From Phylloscopus collybita (taxonomy: Eukaryota > Chordata > Aves > Passeriformes > Phylloscopidae): 64,000 bases of DNA. The notes below the pieces were generated by a model. That model saw only the letters and a list, made by a program, of their open reading frames with translations, made no database searches and was not told the DNA's origin. The position numbers were made by a program, and so were the translations under genes. Below are positions 33,185 through 47,205 of this stretch, piece after piece. The stretch is from assembly GCA_027886175.1 (NCBI GenBank), contig JAJNNQ010000006.1, positions 7,316,001 to 7,380,000 of the forward strand, written 5' to 3'. Positions within the stretch are counted from its first letter, which is position 1, and each line of letters opens with the position of its first letter.

Positions 33185-34224
33185 AGGGGTGACTTCTATG
33201 AAAAGAGACTATGAGCTACCCCTACATCAGGAAGAATCAACTCAAGCTGTCTCAAAGATGGATCCACACCTGGCAAAACTGAGCCAGGTTATCTAGTGAC
33301 GCCACTGTGATACTATATTTCAAAGAGATGGTAAAAAATGTTGTGCAGCAGATTTGAGAGAGGATTGAGAAATACTTGAGAAACAACTGTGCAGACACCA
33401 AGATCAAGCAAGAAAGAGAAGGAGGAGGTGCTTCAGGCTTTGCAACAGAAATTCCCCTGAGCTCATGAAGAAGCCTGAGGTGACACATGGTGTCCCTCTG
33501 AAGCCCATTGAGGACAACAATGAAGCAGATATCCACCTGCAGTCTGTGGAGAAAACTACTGTGGACCATGTCAACAATGAAAGAAGCTGCAGCTCACAGA
33601 AACCCCACACATGAACAGATTCTTAATAGGAGACAAGGCCCATGGAGAGAAGCCCAAAATATTGTGAGTTTTTGACAGAAACTGTAGGATCCATATTGGA
33701 GCAGTCTGTTCCTGAAGGTCTCTCAACTCTATCATATGGAAGAAGCCCATAATGAAGCAGTTCTTGAAGCATTGCTGCCCATGGGAAGAGATATTGGAAC
33801 AGTTTGGTAAGGACTGTATCCCACTGGAGGGACCACACACTGTGGCAGTGTGAAGAGGAAAGAACAACAGATATGAATCCTTATGAACTGATTTCAACCC
33901 ACTTTTTCCAGGCCTCTGTGATATGTGAAGGGAGGAGAGAGAAAAGTCAAGAAGAAAGTTGAACCTGGAAAGAAGTGAGTTGGGAGAGGGTAGGTAGTTT
34001 TAGATTTGTTTTTAATAAATAGAAATAAATTGAACTAAATTGAATCCCATCTCTTTTGCCCATTTGCCCAGGTGAGTGAACTCCCTGTCCTTATTTCAAA
34101 CCATGACCTTTCTCATTTTTTTTGTCTCAATTTTGTCTCAGTTTCATCTTTCTGTTCTTTTGAGGAGGAAGAGGGATAGAGTGACTAGGTGGGCATGTGG
34201 TGGCTAGCCAAGGTCAGCCCATCA
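33185..34224 (+). mobile_element. Old ERVL-related LTR
   Basis: It opens with 'ggggtgacttctatgaaaag', 'gagactatgagctacccct', 'caaagatggatccacacctg' and 'gcaaaactgagccagg'. It then carries the 'cagacacc' block shared with 12.65 and 52.39 kb, repeated 'gaagcccat' type motifs, and a 3' part ending 'ggtgggcatgtggtggctag' and 'gtcagcccatca'. The 3' end parallels that at 53184. The copy is diverged, its start is approximate, and no target duplication is evident. Frames of 68-108 codons on the minus strand are chance. Confidence 0.6.
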
Positions 34225-37200
34225 TAGAACCACAAACATTTTCAATATTTAGAATGCTATTAAGCACACACACACACTGGTGTCAGGAGCCTTCTCACTT
34301 GCTGAGGAACTCACATTTTCCTTCTAAAAGGATAGAATCAATGCAGTATGGCTTTAAATTCATGGAGATCTTCAGGAACTAATCCTTAATTTCCATAAAT
34401 TCATGTTCGTTCCATGTAATCCAATTTTCAGTGCTAAAAAAACTTAAAATCATATGCCTTGCACAATCACTTGATAAGAAGGATCAAGGTAAGCCTTTTT
34501 CAGAAGCACATGCATCAATGTTCAGACAGTGCTTTATATGGACTCCTATGAATACGGATTTAGCTGATTCCACTTTCAAACAGATGTTTCATTTGTATAC
34601 TGAATCATTTCATATAACTGATTCAGTATTAAAATTACAATAAATACATAAGTGGGGTTTTTTTAATAGTTACCTGTTAGATCTTTAACCAATTTGATTT
34701 AAAACAAGAGTGGCTGAATAATAGCACACATTTCAGAAAGTGCTGTAATAGGGAAGAAATCAGGTTCATTAAAAAAAAATCCCAAAGCAGAAATATTAGT
34801 GGTTTTTGTATACATTGTCCCTCTCTTCCTAAAATGTGGTTTGGAATGGCTTAAACAGATAGAAAAAATCCTGAAATAGTTCTGTTTTACTGGATTTTAG
34901 TGTAGGATTACTCTAATATTGCTACCAATTTGAATGCTGCTCAACAGCCTACAGCAGATCTGCATTTTGATGCAAACAGTGTTATCTCAATCATTAGAGG
35001 TTTTAGGGTATAGGCTAGGGATTAATATTTATAGCTGCCTAGAGAAGAGGAAATTAATCTCACAGTGTATTTTAAGACTTGTTTTCACCCCCTTATTGGA
35101 AAGAAAAAAAAGAGATCTGAAACACAGCTAAGATGCCTGAAACACTAAGCACCACTGAATTTTGCATGTCTGTAAGGTTAAGTTTTTTGCTCTAAAGCAG
35201 AGAGTTCAAAAACATATCAGAGTTTTGATATCTTTTTCTTTCATCAAAATTATTTTTCGGACCTGAGAGACAGGTTTTCAAACCATGACATTCTTCTGAA
35301 AAGAAAAATAGCCAATTCTCATCCACCACTGCACCATCCCTTCTCCCAGATCACTTCATAACTCCCCAGTGAACCGAGGAAGATGTGTTGCAAGCATTGT
35401 CATACCATGAACCTTACAAGAATTTTACATTAAGTTAATAGTAAGAGAGATAATATTGATTATGGTCTCTCTACTGTCTATCTCTGTAGAAAAAATATCT
35501 CAGACAAAGCACCAAAGAATCAGTGTTAACAGAGTTATGCAACCACGAATCAAGAAAAGGCAATCATCAGAAAGTTAAGAGATAGAATCAGCATATTCAT
35601 AAATCTCAATTTTCTGTGGATTTTAAATTTAGTTCCACAACCCCATTTCACCTCTACTTTTAAAATGATTCTTTGAAAGGTAAAATCACTAAGAAACATG
35701 ACATTTTCTTTTGAACATTAAAGTGAAAATATTTCTTTAATATAAACTTTAAAAGATGATCAAAAGAAAGAAATATAGATGTGAAGCAATTAACTTTTTT
35801 TGTTAAGTAAGTCAGGTACCCACATTTAAAACTTAGAGCAGTGAAGAAAATTCTCAATAAAAGAGAGATTCAGAAAGAAAAACCCCTTCAAAAAACTACC
35901 AGACACACTGGGCAAAGCACAAATATGGTTTCGATAATTTTTCCCTGGTTAATAAAAAGGTTAAAATCACCTCCATATATGTTAAACCCCCCCAAAATAG
36001 ATAATCTTCAGCTTAACCCTAACCCTAGCATAATTTTTACCCCTCATTATTTAAGAAAAGTAAACCAACTGTACAAGGCAGTGTGTCACTCTGAACACCT
36101 ATAAACACAATGCTCATAAAAAAAAAATCAGAGAGTTAAATATTTGAATAAAAAGCACAATTTATTTGCTTTTATGATATGTGAATTATTACCCTACTGG
36201 GGATGTGGAGTGATTGAGCAGCCAGCTGGGAATTTGTCCCTCAATCAAGACAACCCACCACATCTTGCTTATATTTTGAGCCAGTTGTAAGTCTGAAAAG
36301 GTGCGTTAGCTTCATGGACTGCCTCTGATAGGCCAGGGGATGAACTCTAAAAAGTTTATCTATTTCTGTCTGTGTAAGTTTGCCCTTAAAATGGAAGTGC
36401 AAAGAAACCTTTTCCATGGCAACTGCAGCAACAAGGTTTAACTCATGTTTTATATTCCCATATAATATAGTGCCCATGACAACTTGACCTCAGAACTATC
36501 ACTTTCAGACTTTTTCCCTGTTCTTTCCAGCCCTTTCACAGAAATGCTGACTTGCTGACTTTCTTTTTCCTGGTGACAGAGATTACTTGTATTTCAGTGA
36601 GTTCAGAAATCTTCTTGCTGTGACTGATAGTCTGTCTGTGTGTGCTGATAGGCCAGCCTAATAAAGTATTTAATTTTTCTTAATCTGTCATTTTTTTTTT
36701 CCTCGGAACCCAAAAGAACATTTTTTTTTCATTTTGAGGCCTTCATCCTCTGTCACATTTGCATGAAATTGACCAGTTGCAAAGTTTTTGATGGATAAAA
36801 GAGTAAAGAGTGTGATAAGGCAAAGACAATTTAAAAAAAGATCTTAAAACCCCAGGAAAATCTAAGAGAAACATTTCAGAAGCTAATCACTAGAGAAAAT
36901 TGCTGGTAGACACAACCCATTCACATTGCAAGTACCTTCCTCAGCCATAGGAAGGGCTTCCTAAGCCTTTTTCTCAGTTCTTGATCTAGGGTTCAGATTT
37001 CTTCACTAAAGAGCAGTCTCTCAACTACCTTTTGTGTAAAGCCACATTTTAAGGTCATTTAGAAAGACAGTGGGAAATCTGGGCTCCTTGTTTCCCATTT
37101 TTATGTAAATAAAAACCATTCCCCTTCCCTGACTTCCATAATCAATAAATTTGACACATTATGTCCCCTTATTGTGTGTCCTTTTTTGTTGTTTGTTTGT

Positions 37201-39584
37201 TTGTGGGGTTGGTTTTGTACGGTTTTTTGGGGAATCTTTATTTCCTACTTATTACTTCTTATCTAACAATATTAAGTAACTAAATATCCACAACTTTGTA
37301 TTCAGCCTGACTTATAGTTTCCTGATAAAATAGTCCTAGGAAGTTTGTTTGTTTGTTTTAGTTTTGGTTTTGTTTTGTTTTGTTTTGTTTTGTTTTGTTT
37401 TTCCATCTGGAAAGGGCATTGAACCTAGCAATCTTTGACAAAGGCAAAGGCTCAATCAGAGAGGTGTTCTTAGAGCATGACTAACACATAGTGACAGGAT
37501 CTGAGTCTTTACAAACTATCACTTAATTTTAAGTGCCATAACTGTCAGCTTATAAGTTATTCATGTATTTTGGACTACTCTTCATTCTTCCTATTGAAGC
37601 TATGTCACTATGCAGGGAAGAATTCAAGATTTATGAGGTTAGAAAGAGTTCTGAGACGTGAATGTAGCTAAATATCTTTACAGCTGGAACATCTACTTCA
37701 AAGATGGGAACTCAATTTTCTGGGTTTTTATTCAGCCTGCTTTGACAGAGAAGCATAGTTTATTTGATCATAAACATATTATTTAAAAAAAATGGATTTC
37801 ATATCAACCAGTGGGGACAGATATGTGAGGGTTCTAAGTTGATTTTTTCAAACTTCACAAAGCTCCACAGACTTAAAAGCTAGGCCTTGCAGCTGGGAAA
37901 AGAGCTGGTGCTAGTTCAGTTGGCTCAGTGCCAGAGAATGAATTTAGGAGAGAGAATTTTTAGACCAGCAGGAGCTGAACTTCTGAGGATACATGTTTCT
38001 TTGTCTTCACATATCCTGGCCTGTAACCTCCTAAATGCAAGTGCTATGCTTACTACCTTGATTCCTAGTTCTTCCATCTCTGCAAAATAAAACCTCAGTA
38101 ACATCTCATATTTCTTACAAGTTTCCCTTTCTATTACCCAGACTCTCTACTTTCCAAGCCGCTCTAACATAGGGTTAGAGTTTTTCAAATGTCTGGACTC
38201 TCATCCTTGTCGAGTTGGTAAAGCTTACTTTCCTTCATGGCCTTCTTTTATGTTGTTAGATGCATGGCACCTTGCTCACCCAATTTTAGAAATCACTACT
38301 TTCTTGCTCCTGACAACATGTAAGCCATCATACTTAAATCTCAGGTTTAAATAGATAAGCTCTCAGCTGAAGGCCATTGCCCCAGCCCATTTATCCCCTG
38401 AGAAAGAAAGGAGAATGAAACAGAACATATACCAATTTCTAATGCATTCTTTAAATCTTCCTGTGTTGAGACTATTTCACACAGACAAGTGTGACTAAAC
38501 CTTTGCTGATATAATTTGCCCACTGTGGGAAAGCTTCAAATAACTACACTACTGATGTCTACCTACTCCATATAGGAGACATGGTAGCTTTGTGGTAGCT
38601 TAAGTGCATAAATATCACTTGGGTTTTCAATAATGAGAAAAGGGATTATTTAATCTGTATTTCTGTCTGAGAGTTCCCTTCTGGAGAAGTTTTTGAACCC
38701 ACTGAGTGATTTAAAGCAGATTTAACATAGGGGTGGAAATCTGAAAGATACCTTACTTCTAGTTTCACAGAAATAAGTGGATAGCTAGCACTGGGATGGA
38801 GGTCTAATTGCTTTCAAGCTGTCACACAACAGCCTTCACTAAACTGCCCTATTTCTTTGGGGAGAAAGATTCCAAAATTTATTTTATTGAATAAAAATTT
38901 ACTGAAGACTTAGTGTATTAAAATTAAATTTATTAATCAATGAAAAGACACATATCTGTATAAACAAGACTTCACTACAGCCAGTACTCTAATTGTTATG
39001 ACACAGAGGACTGTATCCTGACCTATTAAGGAAGTGAATTAATTTGTCATTATCTTTAATGTAGTGTTTTCGATTTTTTTTCATTCACACTTTAAGTCTG
39101 TTTCTATTTGAAAGTAAATTATTGACTCTTGGTTCTCAATATATTTCAATAACATAGGTTTTAAGGGTCTGAAATATGATTTTAAGGTAAAGTAAGTAAG
39201 AGGAAGTAAATTTCTCATTTAAAGAGTATTTGATATTTAAGTTGATATTTAAGTTTGGACCCTGTCTTTAGAATTTCCTAATGTCTATGTTGTTGCACAC
39301 CATGTGATTTTAGTTGGTATCTATATATTGAGATACTCAATATTTTTGCTGCACGGTTTGGATAACTTAGACACATTCATAGAGTTTCTCTATTCCTTAC
39401 AAGGGGCTTGACAATATCTAAACTGAAGCATCTCACTTTTAGGCACATCTAACTTTTTCTAGATCTTGCTCAAACAGTCTTAAATGCATAATTCACAGAT
39501 AAAGTCACCAAAACCAGTCAAAGCAAACAGAATTTAGGACATCTTTCACCTAGAAATGAAAGTTTATGGTTTGAATAAATTTCT
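34225..39584. other. AT-rich sequence, nothing certain
   Basis: Contains a (GTTTT)n run at 37343-37402 and two telomere-like hexamers (ttaaccctaaccct) near 36013. A 78-codon minus-strand frame at 36241-36477 has fairly balanced composition but no recognised domain. No gene can be supported. Confidence 0.45.
37343..37402. repeat. (GTTT)n / (GTTTT)n microsatellite
   Basis: Three or four gttt units, then about eight gtttt units, with interruptions. Confidence 0.85.
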
Positions 39585-39770
39585 CCACCCGGTCCATGTC
39601 CTTCTTATGTTGGGGGCCCCTGAGCAGGATTCAGAACTCCAGGTGGGATTTTGAGAGAGCAGAGGGGAAGAGTCACCTCCCTCTGCCTGCTGACTATGCT
39701 GCATTTAATGCACCCTAACATACATCTGGATATCTAGGCTGTGAGTGTGCATTACACATTCCTAAGACAG
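39585..39770 (-). repeat. CR1 LINE fragment
   Basis: The blocks 'ggtccatgtccttcttatgt', 'tgggggcccctgagcaggat', 'agaactccaggtgggatttt', 'cacctccctctgcctgctga' and 'ctaggctgtgagtgtgcatt' match the 3' region of CR1 in reverse orientation. It is short and truncated on both sides. Confidence 0.8.
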
Positions 39771-42700
39771 TATTTTTTAACAGTATTATTTGGGTGTATA
39801 TTTCCAACTAACTCTAATTACATTTAAGTTTTTTACAAGCAAACAAAATGTGGAAAAGCACACTCCGTAGAAATCAGTGTAAATGAATTTTTTTTTCTTT
39901 TTTAATCTTTAATATACAATTTTGAATAAGTTATTCTCTTATCGCTGGAATTTAACTTATTGATAATACCAAAACAGCAGATATATCAATACAAAAAAAA
40001 CCTCTTTCCTTTCCTAGATGTTCTTTGTGTGTCTTAATCACTTTTGATTAATTTGATTTTGAATTTTCTAGCCCCTTTATAGTCTGCACTCTACCTCCAA
40101 ACAACTTACAAATCTGCTTTGGGATGCCTTCCTCTGATTCTCAGACTGTACTCCATAAGACCAATCCCGAGATTTTGAAAACAGCTGCACAATGCTAGCA
40201 AACTTCACAGGAAAATTTGCCCTGTTAGCAACTACTATCAAAAGTTGAAAAAACAATCTGAAGTAGAGAAATTAGGTCTGAAGGCAGAAGATGGTGTTAG
40301 AGTAAGCAGCAGCATACAGGAGCCATAAGGGAAATTTAAGAGGATTAGTGTAAATAGCATGTGTGTGCCTGGAGGCAGAAGAGTTTTTTTTAAAGGTCAC
40401 CCACAACTAAGCATTGCTAGTGGACTTGCAATTGTCAATATCTTTTTTTGTTACTTACATGCTGCTTGGAATTCTACATATATAAATCTTCATTAAAAAA
40501 AAAAAAAGTCTTTTCACATTTTTCTTGAAGGATTGATTTAGACATTTAGGAGAATAACAATAAATAAAAATATTATATGGCAAGTAAATATAACAGAAAA
40601 ATGAAGCTGATATCCAGACTTCTACCTGGTGAAACAATATAGCTGCTACACGATGCTATATTTCCTAAAATATTATTTCCATGTTTTCTTAGAGGTTCTT
40701 TAATTTTCCTAGAGAGATAAAAACAACATCTTTAAAAGATTCCCAGTAATACATAACCAGACTATTATTTTCTATTAATTAATTTATTTTATTTATATAA
40801 GTTATATAATTTCTCAATTGGTTCAACCTAAATGTCTTCGTTAAAATGACTCACAAAATCCAAGTGAAATCTGAATCCAGCCTAAATTCTGCTGCTCTGA
40901 TGTACTATGTGTTCCAATAAAAGAATGAGACTATACCCCATATTCCTAGAACCAACTCTAATTATTTTTAATGATGTTATTTAGTGGGAAATAAATTATA
41001 AATTCCAAAGGAAATTTACCTACTTACTTTGCTTGTGAACTACCTGTGACTCTACTTTGTTGATGGTCTGTAGCCATAAGAGCCACAAGCTGATGCAATC
41101 CATCAGCTTGGAGGATTAACTTTTCTTACTATTGTTTTAGCATTCATGCCATAGAATTAATGAACTTCATGCTGGAACATTTTTGATTTAAAGAATCTTG
41201 CACCATGTTGATAAGTTTAATGGATAGCCCTGACCTTTAAATTATAACATGCATTCAATGAATCAGCAGATTAATAGGTCATCTAGCAAACATGAGTTTT
41301 ACCTCCAGTATATAAAGAACAAACATCTAACAAAATCTCATCAGATCATTGATAAAATACTCCACACTGTACAAATAAAACATTTGTTTATCCTATTAAA
41401 ATGTCAAGCTTTATTAACTAGAGGAGTTCACCAGCTAGAGTTTCAACACATATGCATGTTAATTTACCATGATATAAACAAAAGAATATAACCAATATAT
41501 CTTGACACAAATTTATAGTCTCAAGTATTGCTGTTCTCAGGGGAATGAATACCTGAATGTAGTTAAACATTAAGCTCCTCTAGAACTCCAATGCCTGTGC
41601 AATATATGAAACCTGGCTCAATGCAATCTGTACTGTGGTCTCACACAGGCAGCATGCTGACCTAAAGTGAAGTGGGGTAAAAGAATCTTGTATTGTACTT
41701 GTATTAAAGGTATAAATAAAAAATGTCCTAAATAAGTTAATACAATCAAATTTCCTACTTGTTTCTCCCTTTTCTAAATAACTTTATTTCTTAACACTGT
41801 CCTATAGTTTTCACTTCTAATTTCAATACAACATGTAAGAAATCTTATATCAATACATTGATATAATTTATATCAATAAAACATTGAGAAATAGGTAAAA
41901 GCGGCTTTGTACAGAAACCTATTTATAAGAAAATTGAGGCTTTTTTAGTACAAAATAGCAACAACAAATCAGAAAAAGCATGTAAAAACAACTTTAAAAG
42001 CCACTAATTTCCACTAGTCCTTTTTCACTGAGAAAAGCTGATGAACACTCAGCAAATTCTCCCTGTAGGAGCATACTACCATCTACTTTTAGAGCCGAGG
42101 ATTAAGAGAAGTTCTTAAGTGGAGTTAAACTTAGAAATGGCAAGAAGGAAAACAGGAGACTGAATAAGGTCCCATAAAACCATTTCCAAAGGGGCAAGGA
42201 TAGTCTGACATGATCTTCATGCTGAAAAATTTTATTCTACAACTGTGCACATCAGTTGCAAGAGTAAAGTTAAAAGATACAGTATTAACCTGCTGTGTTG
42301 AGCCTTATTACTTGCTGGAAGGGTTTTTCCCCAATATACCTCAAAATAGAAGAGCTGAATTTCTTCTGAAAGGCTAAATATTATAAAAGGATATTTACTA
42401 CTGACAACCAGATGACAACAGTTTTTATCTTGCTGATATACTACACAATTAGCGTCCAAAGGGTTTTTTCTGCCAAATGGAGGTTTCTGTTATGAGTTAT
42501 GAAAAGTAAAAGAGGACAAGTATTTTTTGATCTTGAGAAGATCACTCCTTTTTTGTTATTACAAAGAGGAGATATTATTTATTTGCCCATAATACTATTT
42601 AAGAATTAATATACTGCCAAAATACTTGTGGGTTTTTTTTACCATTATTATTGTTGTTGTTGCTATTATTGTTACTACTATTAATGATAATGATCATATT

Positions 42701-45700
42701 ATTCTTACCATCACCATAGTAATATTTTAATGTGTTTCAATTATTAAACTATTCTTATGCAAACCCACAGGTTTTACACTTTTCAGATTCTTCTTCCCAT
42801 CTCACAGGGAAAGAGGGGAAGGGAATGAATGAATTGCTGGATGGCACTTAGTTGCTGACTGGAGTTATAAACACAACAAAACCTCTAGTTTGACAAGTTT
42901 GTAAGACCATATATTCATAAAACAAAAAAAACAAAACCCCCATAGTTCTATTTTATTGTATTTATTAATAAGAGCCTTATTACTGTAGGCTGACAGCATC
43001 TGTAGAGCCTGTTGAAGAGCACAGTTCATACCCAGGCTTCAAAGGAGGGGTATAATAAAAGGGCAGCAGAAGGAATCACAGAACCTGCCCTTACAGAAAC
43101 ATCATCAACTAATAGCGTATGGAACTGCATCGGTATTCAAAGTGGAAAAATGTAAGGTTGTCAAGTACTAGTGACCTTCTATTAAAAGAGAGAAAAACTG
43201 TAGGAAAAAAGCTTGTTACCTCCTGGAGAAAACAGGTTTGATAGGTCAAAGGATCTTCTCGGGAGAAGATAAACTTGAGACAGGTTTTGTGGCTGACCAA
43301 GAAAAGTCAAAAGGAGAATGAATACAGAAAAAGCATCAGAACTTCTTAAAGCAATCCCTTCTGTGTAATAAAAATGAAAGGCCTGATGAGTTTGAAAAAA
43401 TATATATGAAAATCAGAAATAACACTAACAAAATATTGGGAAGAGAGTGATATACATGTATTCTTTATTTATTATATATGCATATTTCTTTAGACCGTTA
43501 TAAAGAATGATTTTTCCATAAAGTTTTGTCTTATTTGTCAACGATATTGTGCTCTTTAAGTGGACTTAGAGCCTAGAGGATCTGTGAAATGGATAGAATC
43601 CTGCTTGTGAAAAGACATAAGTTATTTGGAATATTGAACATGTGTCTGGTAGGGCAAACAAATGGGTTTGATTATGGGCTGGGTACCAAATTTGGAAAGT
43701 TCTGAAAAAGTGCACTTGAATAAGGTTTAGAGGAAAAGATACTGAGAACTGTAGAAAGTCAGAACTTGTTTCTACTCAGATCAAGGGAAATTGAAAACAA
43801 TGAACCAGATTTTCAGACCCTAGAGGGAGCATTTAATTAATAACTGAGATAAATTAAAACATGTGAATGTCATTTACAGCTTATTTTTCAAGAGACTTAA
43901 TTAACAATACTCATATAGCTATTGAAAAAATACTTTGGGATTATTTTTGTTATTTCTTTTCTATTGTTTAGTGCTCTTACTCATTATCTTTCTCTAAAAT
44001 TAATATTTCATTTTTTAAAATTTTGTTGGAAGTTATTTTAATGTTCTACTTTACTAAAAAGAAATAAAGAAATAATACTCTTTCATGGTCTTATTGATTT
44101 GACTTTTTAAAAGATTTTCTGCAGCATATTCTGTGACCTAACAGCAGAAAATCATGTTGTAATGACAATACTTAGCATTGTGTAATCACTGCTTATGAGT
44201 ATTAATAGCTGAGATCACAGCTTGACTGTTCCATTTAGCTGTAGTTCCACATTGCTATTCATTATGAGCTGAAGGGTTACAAGAGGGAGAAGACAGAGAA
44301 GAGCAAATTTTGTGCTGCTTTTCACCAATATCAGTGGTTAGATATTTTTAATATGTAAGCATGTTATGTTTCCTACAGTAGGAGATACATTGCAATGCAG
44401 AAATGGGCAAATTATTGCTTGCAAAAAAATGCTGCATTTTGAATCTGTCTGGGAACAATGATGCTTGCTTGAGTTTTACCTGAAAAAGAAAAAAAAAAGG
44501 CTGCTCCTTATATAAGCAGTAAAGTATTTTTGTACTCAAGAGAATGGAGAGACAAGAATCAATGAGTTAAGTAATGGTGCTTTTAAGAATAACTTTTCAG
44601 GTGCTGCTTACATGCAACCAGGGGCACAAAAGAAAGCAGACCTTAAAATATGAAGGAACCCAACAGCTAGCAACCATTTACTTTTTCCTTCCTCCTTGAA
44701 TTTAAGTGAAGGGAATGTATATATCCTGTACTGACTTATTATTAAACTGAATGTAATATATAATTCAGATGTGGTTTTTTTTCTCAGTATAGATGAAGAA
44801 TGTGTTTTTTATAAATTACATTCAAGGTACTTTAATGAGGAAAACATTCTGCTCTATTGAGATACTGTGTAAAGCACCAACACAACTAACTCCTTCATGT
44901 GCTTAGGATAAGGCAGCTGTGACTGGCTGTTTTGATCAGGAAATACAGGCACAGAATCTGATTAAAAAATAATTTATTCAGTAGCTGATTTTTATGTGAT
45001 CAAGTATATGAATCTGCATATTTTATTCAAATAGACAGTGACAATTATGTCTGGATCGACTGAGTTCTCTGTAGCTTAGATTTTTTTTGACAGCAATGCA
45101 GAATATTAAGATTAATGTATATATCTGTATAGCCACCAGATGTCCCTTTGTCCTTCATCACTACCTATTTGTGCTGAACTATGCAAAATACTACTGAGCA
45201 CCTCTCCGTGGTGTTTTTCACTATGATTGCTCTTTGGTGTTCATTTATGCGAAATTCATTTCAAACCATAGCCAGATCTGATTACAATTTTGCAGGTAGA
45301 AAAAAAATAAATTACTGAACCTATTTACTCTTAGCTGTTTACAGGTCCTAAATAGTGTCAGCAAGAGCATCTCTATGATTACATATTTTCTACAGATAAT
45401 TATGCAAATTTTGTCTCCATGCAGCTTACCATGCATCCATTTTCTTTGTGATTCTTTAGGACAAACCATCTGAGACTTCATATCAGTTGTTAAGCATCCT
45501 CTGGTAGTAGAGAAGAAATAAAGAATACATCTGGGAAATATGTTCCCCTGGAAACAGGTGCACAAGAACTTATGTATGCCATTTTTTGCATTCCTTGGCT
45601 CCCCAGAATGAGATTGTTGTATTGGCTGAAAAATCCACCAAAAGTTGTAATACGAACAGTATCTAATATTTTATTAAAAAACTGTCCTGTAAGGTCTTAA

Positions 45701-46659
45701 TTCTGCCCCACCCCATCTGATTTTTTTTAATACTTAGTATGACAGAAAAAAGGTAAGAAATATTTCTTACAGCTGTCAGCTGTAAAGCTGTCATCCAATT
45801 CTTTGTATCCCAAACACTTGCTTTAGCCAACGATGGTGAAGGTTAAGATAAATTGAATTGGTTATATATAAGTTAATAGCTTTGCCTGTAAATAAAACAT
45901 TTTGTATTTTCAACTAGGCTGTTAAAGCTATCAGTACATTTTCTCTCTAAAATGAATGTGCTTTGACATAACCTACTGATCAACTAATCTGAGTTTTCCT
46001 TGGTGATGGAATAAAGTCAATGCAGCAACTATATAGGAAGTGCTTTTGGTGTCCTCATCAAAAGCTCCACACTGGAAGTCTCTTCCCTCCTGTCCGCAGG
46101 TAGCTCCATGGTTGTTCTCTGAGGAGGTAATGCTGGAGAGTTGAAGCCTGTAAGTATGTTTTCAGGCAATAATTAAATGGTAAACTGATTATTATTGCTC
46201 AAAATAATCAGTAACCAGATGTACTTTTAAGAAAGAAAGTATGACTGATTTTTTTAAAGAGATATGAAATCATAAGTGAAGCAGACTGGTTAGTTCAGTG
46301 ATGACCACTGAAAGTCTTCAGTATTGTTTATTCTCCCTCTGTCTTCTGACAATGAAGAAATATGGATGCTGGCATGAGGGCAACTATCTAGAACCTACAG
46401 CTTTATAGAGAAATTACCCTGACCATTTGTGTTTTAAGCACATGCTCAGGACTGACTGCCTACTTGGAGTTACGGAAATTTAACAGTATTTACATCCCTT
46501 GTCTGATACAATCTATAACTGAATGACATAGTCTACTGGGGATAAAGCCAGGTGGAAGCTTAGCAGTTTGCATGATTTAATGTTAATCAGTAAGTTTATA
46601 AAAACTTGCCTGCATGCTGGTAGGGTTTACGAACTAGTACTCTTGATTCACTGTCCATC
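39771..46659. other. AT-rich sequence, nothing recognised
   Basis: A long repeat-poor stretch with an ATT/GTT-rich array at 42642-42712. Open frames of 60-106 codons have AT-driven composition. It could be intergenic DNA or part of a large intron. No splice-flanked exon is evident. Confidence 0.5.
42642..42712. repeat. Degenerate (ATT)n/(GTT)n array
   Basis: Interrupted runs of att, gtt and act triplets. Confidence 0.7.
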
Positions 46660-47205
46660 TTGTGATACAAAATCACAGAATGAACTAGGGTGGAAAAGAC
46701 CTTTCAGATCATCTAGTCCAACCTATGACCTAACACCTCCTTATTAACTAAACCATGGCAGTGAGTGCCATGTCCAGTTTTTTTTTAAGCACCTCCAGGA
46801 GCAATGACTCCACCACCTCCCTGGGCAGATGATTCCAGTACCCAATCACTCTATCAGTGAAGGATTTTTTTCTAACGTCTTACCTAAATTTCCCCTGGCA
46901 AAGTTTAAGACTTCTCTTTCTATCAGTTGTTGCCTGGGAGAAGATACCAACCCCAACCTGACTACAGCCACCTTTCAGGGAGTTGTAGAGAGTGATAAGG
47001 TCACACCTGAGTCTCTTTTTCTCCAGGCTAAACAACCCCAGCTCCCCCAGTCGTTCCTCACAGGGCTTGTGTTCCAAGCCCCTCACCAGCCTCTTTGCCC
47101 TCCTCTGGATGCATTCAAGTATCTCAACATCCTTCCTAAACTGAGGGGCCCAGAACTGGACACAGCACTCAAGGTGCAACCTCACAGTCTGCTGCCCAGC
47201 CTTCC
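46660..47205 (-). repeat. CR1 LINE, 3' part
   Basis: From the plus-strand left end: 'aaaatcacagaatgaac' (3' tail region), 'atcatctagtccaacc', 'ccaccacctccctgggcaga', 'cctgagtctctttttctcca', 'ggctaaacaaccccagctcc' and 'tcctctggatgcattcaagt'. These are the standard CR1 blocks read in reverse. The 110- and 137-codon frames here are CR1-derived or shadows of it. Confidence 0.85.

Noticed and set aside
36013..36027. Interstitial telomere repeat (two CCCTAA-type hexamers)
   Set aside because: Two units are expected by chance and do not form an array.
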